IMG/VR virus record: IMGVR_UViG_3300017782_000147 | Span: 1-28,487 of that record | DNA length: 28,487 nucleotides | DNA from: a virus | Strand: one strand, 5' to 3' | Shown here: piece after piece, positions 27,624 through 28,487 of the stretch | How positions within the stretch are numbered: the stretch's first letter is position 1 | Layout: each line of letters begins with the position of its first letter | The notes under the pieces: generated by a model | The model's database searches: none | Seen by the model: the letters and a program-made list of their open reading frames with translations, nothing else | What the model was told of the DNA's origin: nothing | Position numbers and translations under genes: made by a program

Positions 27624-27830
27624 ATGTATTATTTTAAACTTATATCAAATCTTTCTATTCTATTAATTTTGGATCTTTATACAACTTATATAAAAAAGCA
27701 ATCCACTCTTCTCACTAACTATACAAACCACCCTCTTCTATTCTCTAATGATAATATTAATGATGATTATATTTTAGGGTTTAATACTTATCTCAACCTA
27801 TTAGAGAAATTTAATATACTAGAAGGATAA
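27624..27830 (+). CDS. G-poor small early protein (68 aa)
   Basis: A hydrophobic N-terminus (FKLISNLSILLILDLYTTYI) is followed by an Asn/Leu/Thr-rich part (STLLTNYTNHPLLFSNDNIN, then YLNLLEKFNILEG). The ribosome-binding site is AAAGGAGTAACTA. I count about 15 G in 207 bases of the coding strand, against many more C; the product has no Ala, Val, Arg, Cys or Trp. This bias is opposite to the next gene. Function unknown; probably membrane-associated. Confidence 0.65.
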   Translation: MYYFKLISNLSILLILDLYTTYIKKQSTLLTNYTNHPLLFSNDNINDDYILGFNTYLNLLEKFNILEG

Positions 27831-27840
27831 AACCTTTTAG

Positions 27841-27869
27841 TTGATTTTTAATCCCTTTGCATATAAAAT
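27841..27869 (+). promoter_or_regulatory. TAAAAT-type promoter, first of tandem pair
   Basis: TTGATT, 17 bp, TAAAAT. It is part of a direct repeat with period 50 bp (27839-27880 and 27889-27930 are similar). Confidence 0.75.
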
Positions 27870-27890
27870 TGACAACTTTTAAAATAATAG

Positions 27891-27919
27891 TTGATTTTTA
27901 ACCTCTTATCATATAAAAT
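27891..27919 (+). promoter_or_regulatory. TAAAAT-type promoter, second of tandem pair
   Basis: TTGATT, 17 bp, TAAAAT, exactly 50 bp after the first. Confidence 0.75.
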
Positions 27920-27939
27920 CCAAAACTTTTAATTTAAAT

Positions 27940-27968
27940 TTGTTTTTGGTGAAGAGAAATGTTATAAT
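27940..27968 (+). promoter_or_regulatory. C-free proximal promoter
   Basis: TTGTTT, 17 bp, TATAAT, with no C in the promoter or the leader. A transcript starting near 27975 would have no C until base 28464. Confidence 0.75.
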
Positions 27969-27997
27969 GTGGGGGTAATAATTAAAAGGAGTAGATT

Positions 27998-28333
27998 ATG
28001 AAAATATTTAATAAAAGAGAATTTGTTGAGTTTGTTAGAGGTAATGAATATTTGTATATTGATAATGATAGAGATGATAGTTTTGAAAATGATATGAATG
28101 TTGTTAATGAAGTATTTGATGGTAATGGAATATATAGTTTGATGTTTGGTAGTAGGGGTGAAGTAGAATTTGTTAAAGTTAATAATTTTGTAGAAGATAT
28201 TATTGAGTGGAATAGTGTTAGTAATGATGAAAATGAATTTAGATGTATTAATGAAGGTGTTGATGATTATTTAGATTTGAATTGGGAAGAAGAATTAGGT
28301 TGTAGTTATTTTATTATTGTGGAGGTGAAGTAA
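27998..28333 (+). CDS. Acidic early protein encoded without any cytosine (111 aa)
   Basis: The coding strand from ATG to TAA contains no C. The product therefore has no Pro, Thr, Ala, His or Gln, and uses only AGA/AGG for Arg, AGT for Ser and TTA/TTG for Leu. It is acidic (EFVEFVRGNEYLYIDNDRDD, later NEGVDDYLDLNWEEELG) with beta-type stretches (GIYSLMFGSRGEVEFVKV, SYFIIVEVK). A strong ribosome-binding site (AAAAGGAGTAG) and three promoters precede it. No family recognised; an acidic host-inhibitor or DNA-mimic role is a guess only. Confidence 0.75.
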   Translation: MKIFNKREFVEFVRGNEYLYIDNDRDDSFENDMNVVNEVFDGNGIYSLMFGSRGEVEFVKVNNFVEDIIEWNSVSNDENEFRCINEGVDDYLDLNWEEELGCSYFIIVEVK

Positions 28334-28334
28334 G

Positions 28335-28487
28335 ATGAGTTATGATAAGAGTATGAAGAAATGGGTGTATGGTTATTTTTATAAAGGGTTGAGTGAGTTG
28401 ATTGATATGTTGGAGGATATGGATATTAGTGAAGAGAAGAAGGAAGAGTTAGAAAATGAGTTGCAAAATATAAGTGATAATTTGAGG
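28335..28487 (+). CDS. C-depleted early gene, 3' truncated by window end
   Basis: ATG one base after the previous TAA, open through the last base. It reads SYDKSMKKWVYGYFYKGLSE, then LIDMLEDMDISEEKKEELENELQ, a charged helical protein. GGAGG lies about 10 bases upstream, inside the previous gene. Only one C occurs in the 153 visible bases (28464). Translation is probably coupled to the 111-aa gene. Confidence 0.65.
   Translation, partial: MSYDKSMKKWVYGYFYKGLSELIDMLEDMDISEEKKEELENELQNISDNLR

Noticed and set aside
1-28487. CRISPR array, insertion sequence or integrase attachment site
   Set aside because: No regularly spaced identical direct repeats, transposase or integrase genes were seen. 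The tRNA genes are complete and show no adjacent duplicated 3' ends.

Overview
The window looks like part of a large, AT-rich marine T4-like myovirus genome. Three replication and late-transcription genes sit in T4 order on the minus strand: a gp33-like late co-activator, a gp59-like helicase loader and a gp32-like single-strand DNA-binding protein. A T4-type lysozyme lies next to them, genes are short and overlap by 1-17 bp, and there are two tRNA genes and many 2-oxoglutarate/Fe(II) oxygenases of the kind marine T4-like phages carry. The host cannot be named from this sequence. A marine alphaproteobacterium is a reasonable guess from composition and gene content.

Layout. Positions 2-1654 (+) hold the 3' part of a repetitive tape-measure-like structural gene, followed by tRNA-Thr on the minus strand. 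From about 1.77 to 4.75 kb (-) is the gp32/gp59/oxygenase/gp33/lysozyme block. From about 4.8 to 12.45 kb (-) is an accessory block: CsgF, CsgG, two curlin-like secreted proteins, a FecR-domain protein, IscU, IscA and a CHASE2 adenylate cyclase, with several small membrane proteins. From about 12.5 to 21.1 kb (-) is a probable modification block: a carbamoyltransferase, two SGNH-like proteins, a sulfotransferase, a GT2-like glycosyltransferase, three 2OG oxygenases, one cupin/JmjC-like protein and small hypotheticals. tRNA-Arg and small membrane or DNA-binding proteins follow up to 22.8 kb, then a plus-strand oxygenase and a minus-strand DUF932 gene.

From about 24.5 kb to the end the window changes character. 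It becomes an early-gene-like zone of very small genes in both orientations with many sigma70-type promoters. Ten of these share a TTGnnn - 17 bp - TAAAAT form preceded by TA, in both orientations and sometimes face to face. Tiny membrane ORFs repeatedly overlap the stop codon of a small soluble gene.

Two features stand out. (1) About 575 nt (25949-26523), with no plausible ORF and visibly less AT-rich than its surroundings, lies between a strong promoter and an intrinsic terminator and is full of local hairpins. It looks like a large ornate non-coding RNA, in the size range of ROOL and below GOLLD; the family was not identified. (2) The plus strand from 27927 to 28463 has no cytosine in 537 nt. 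This covers a promoter, a leader, a complete 111-codon gene and most of the next gene's visible part, so the 111-residue protein has no Pro, Thr, Ala, His or Gln. The gene just upstream (27624-27830) has the opposite bias and is poor in G.
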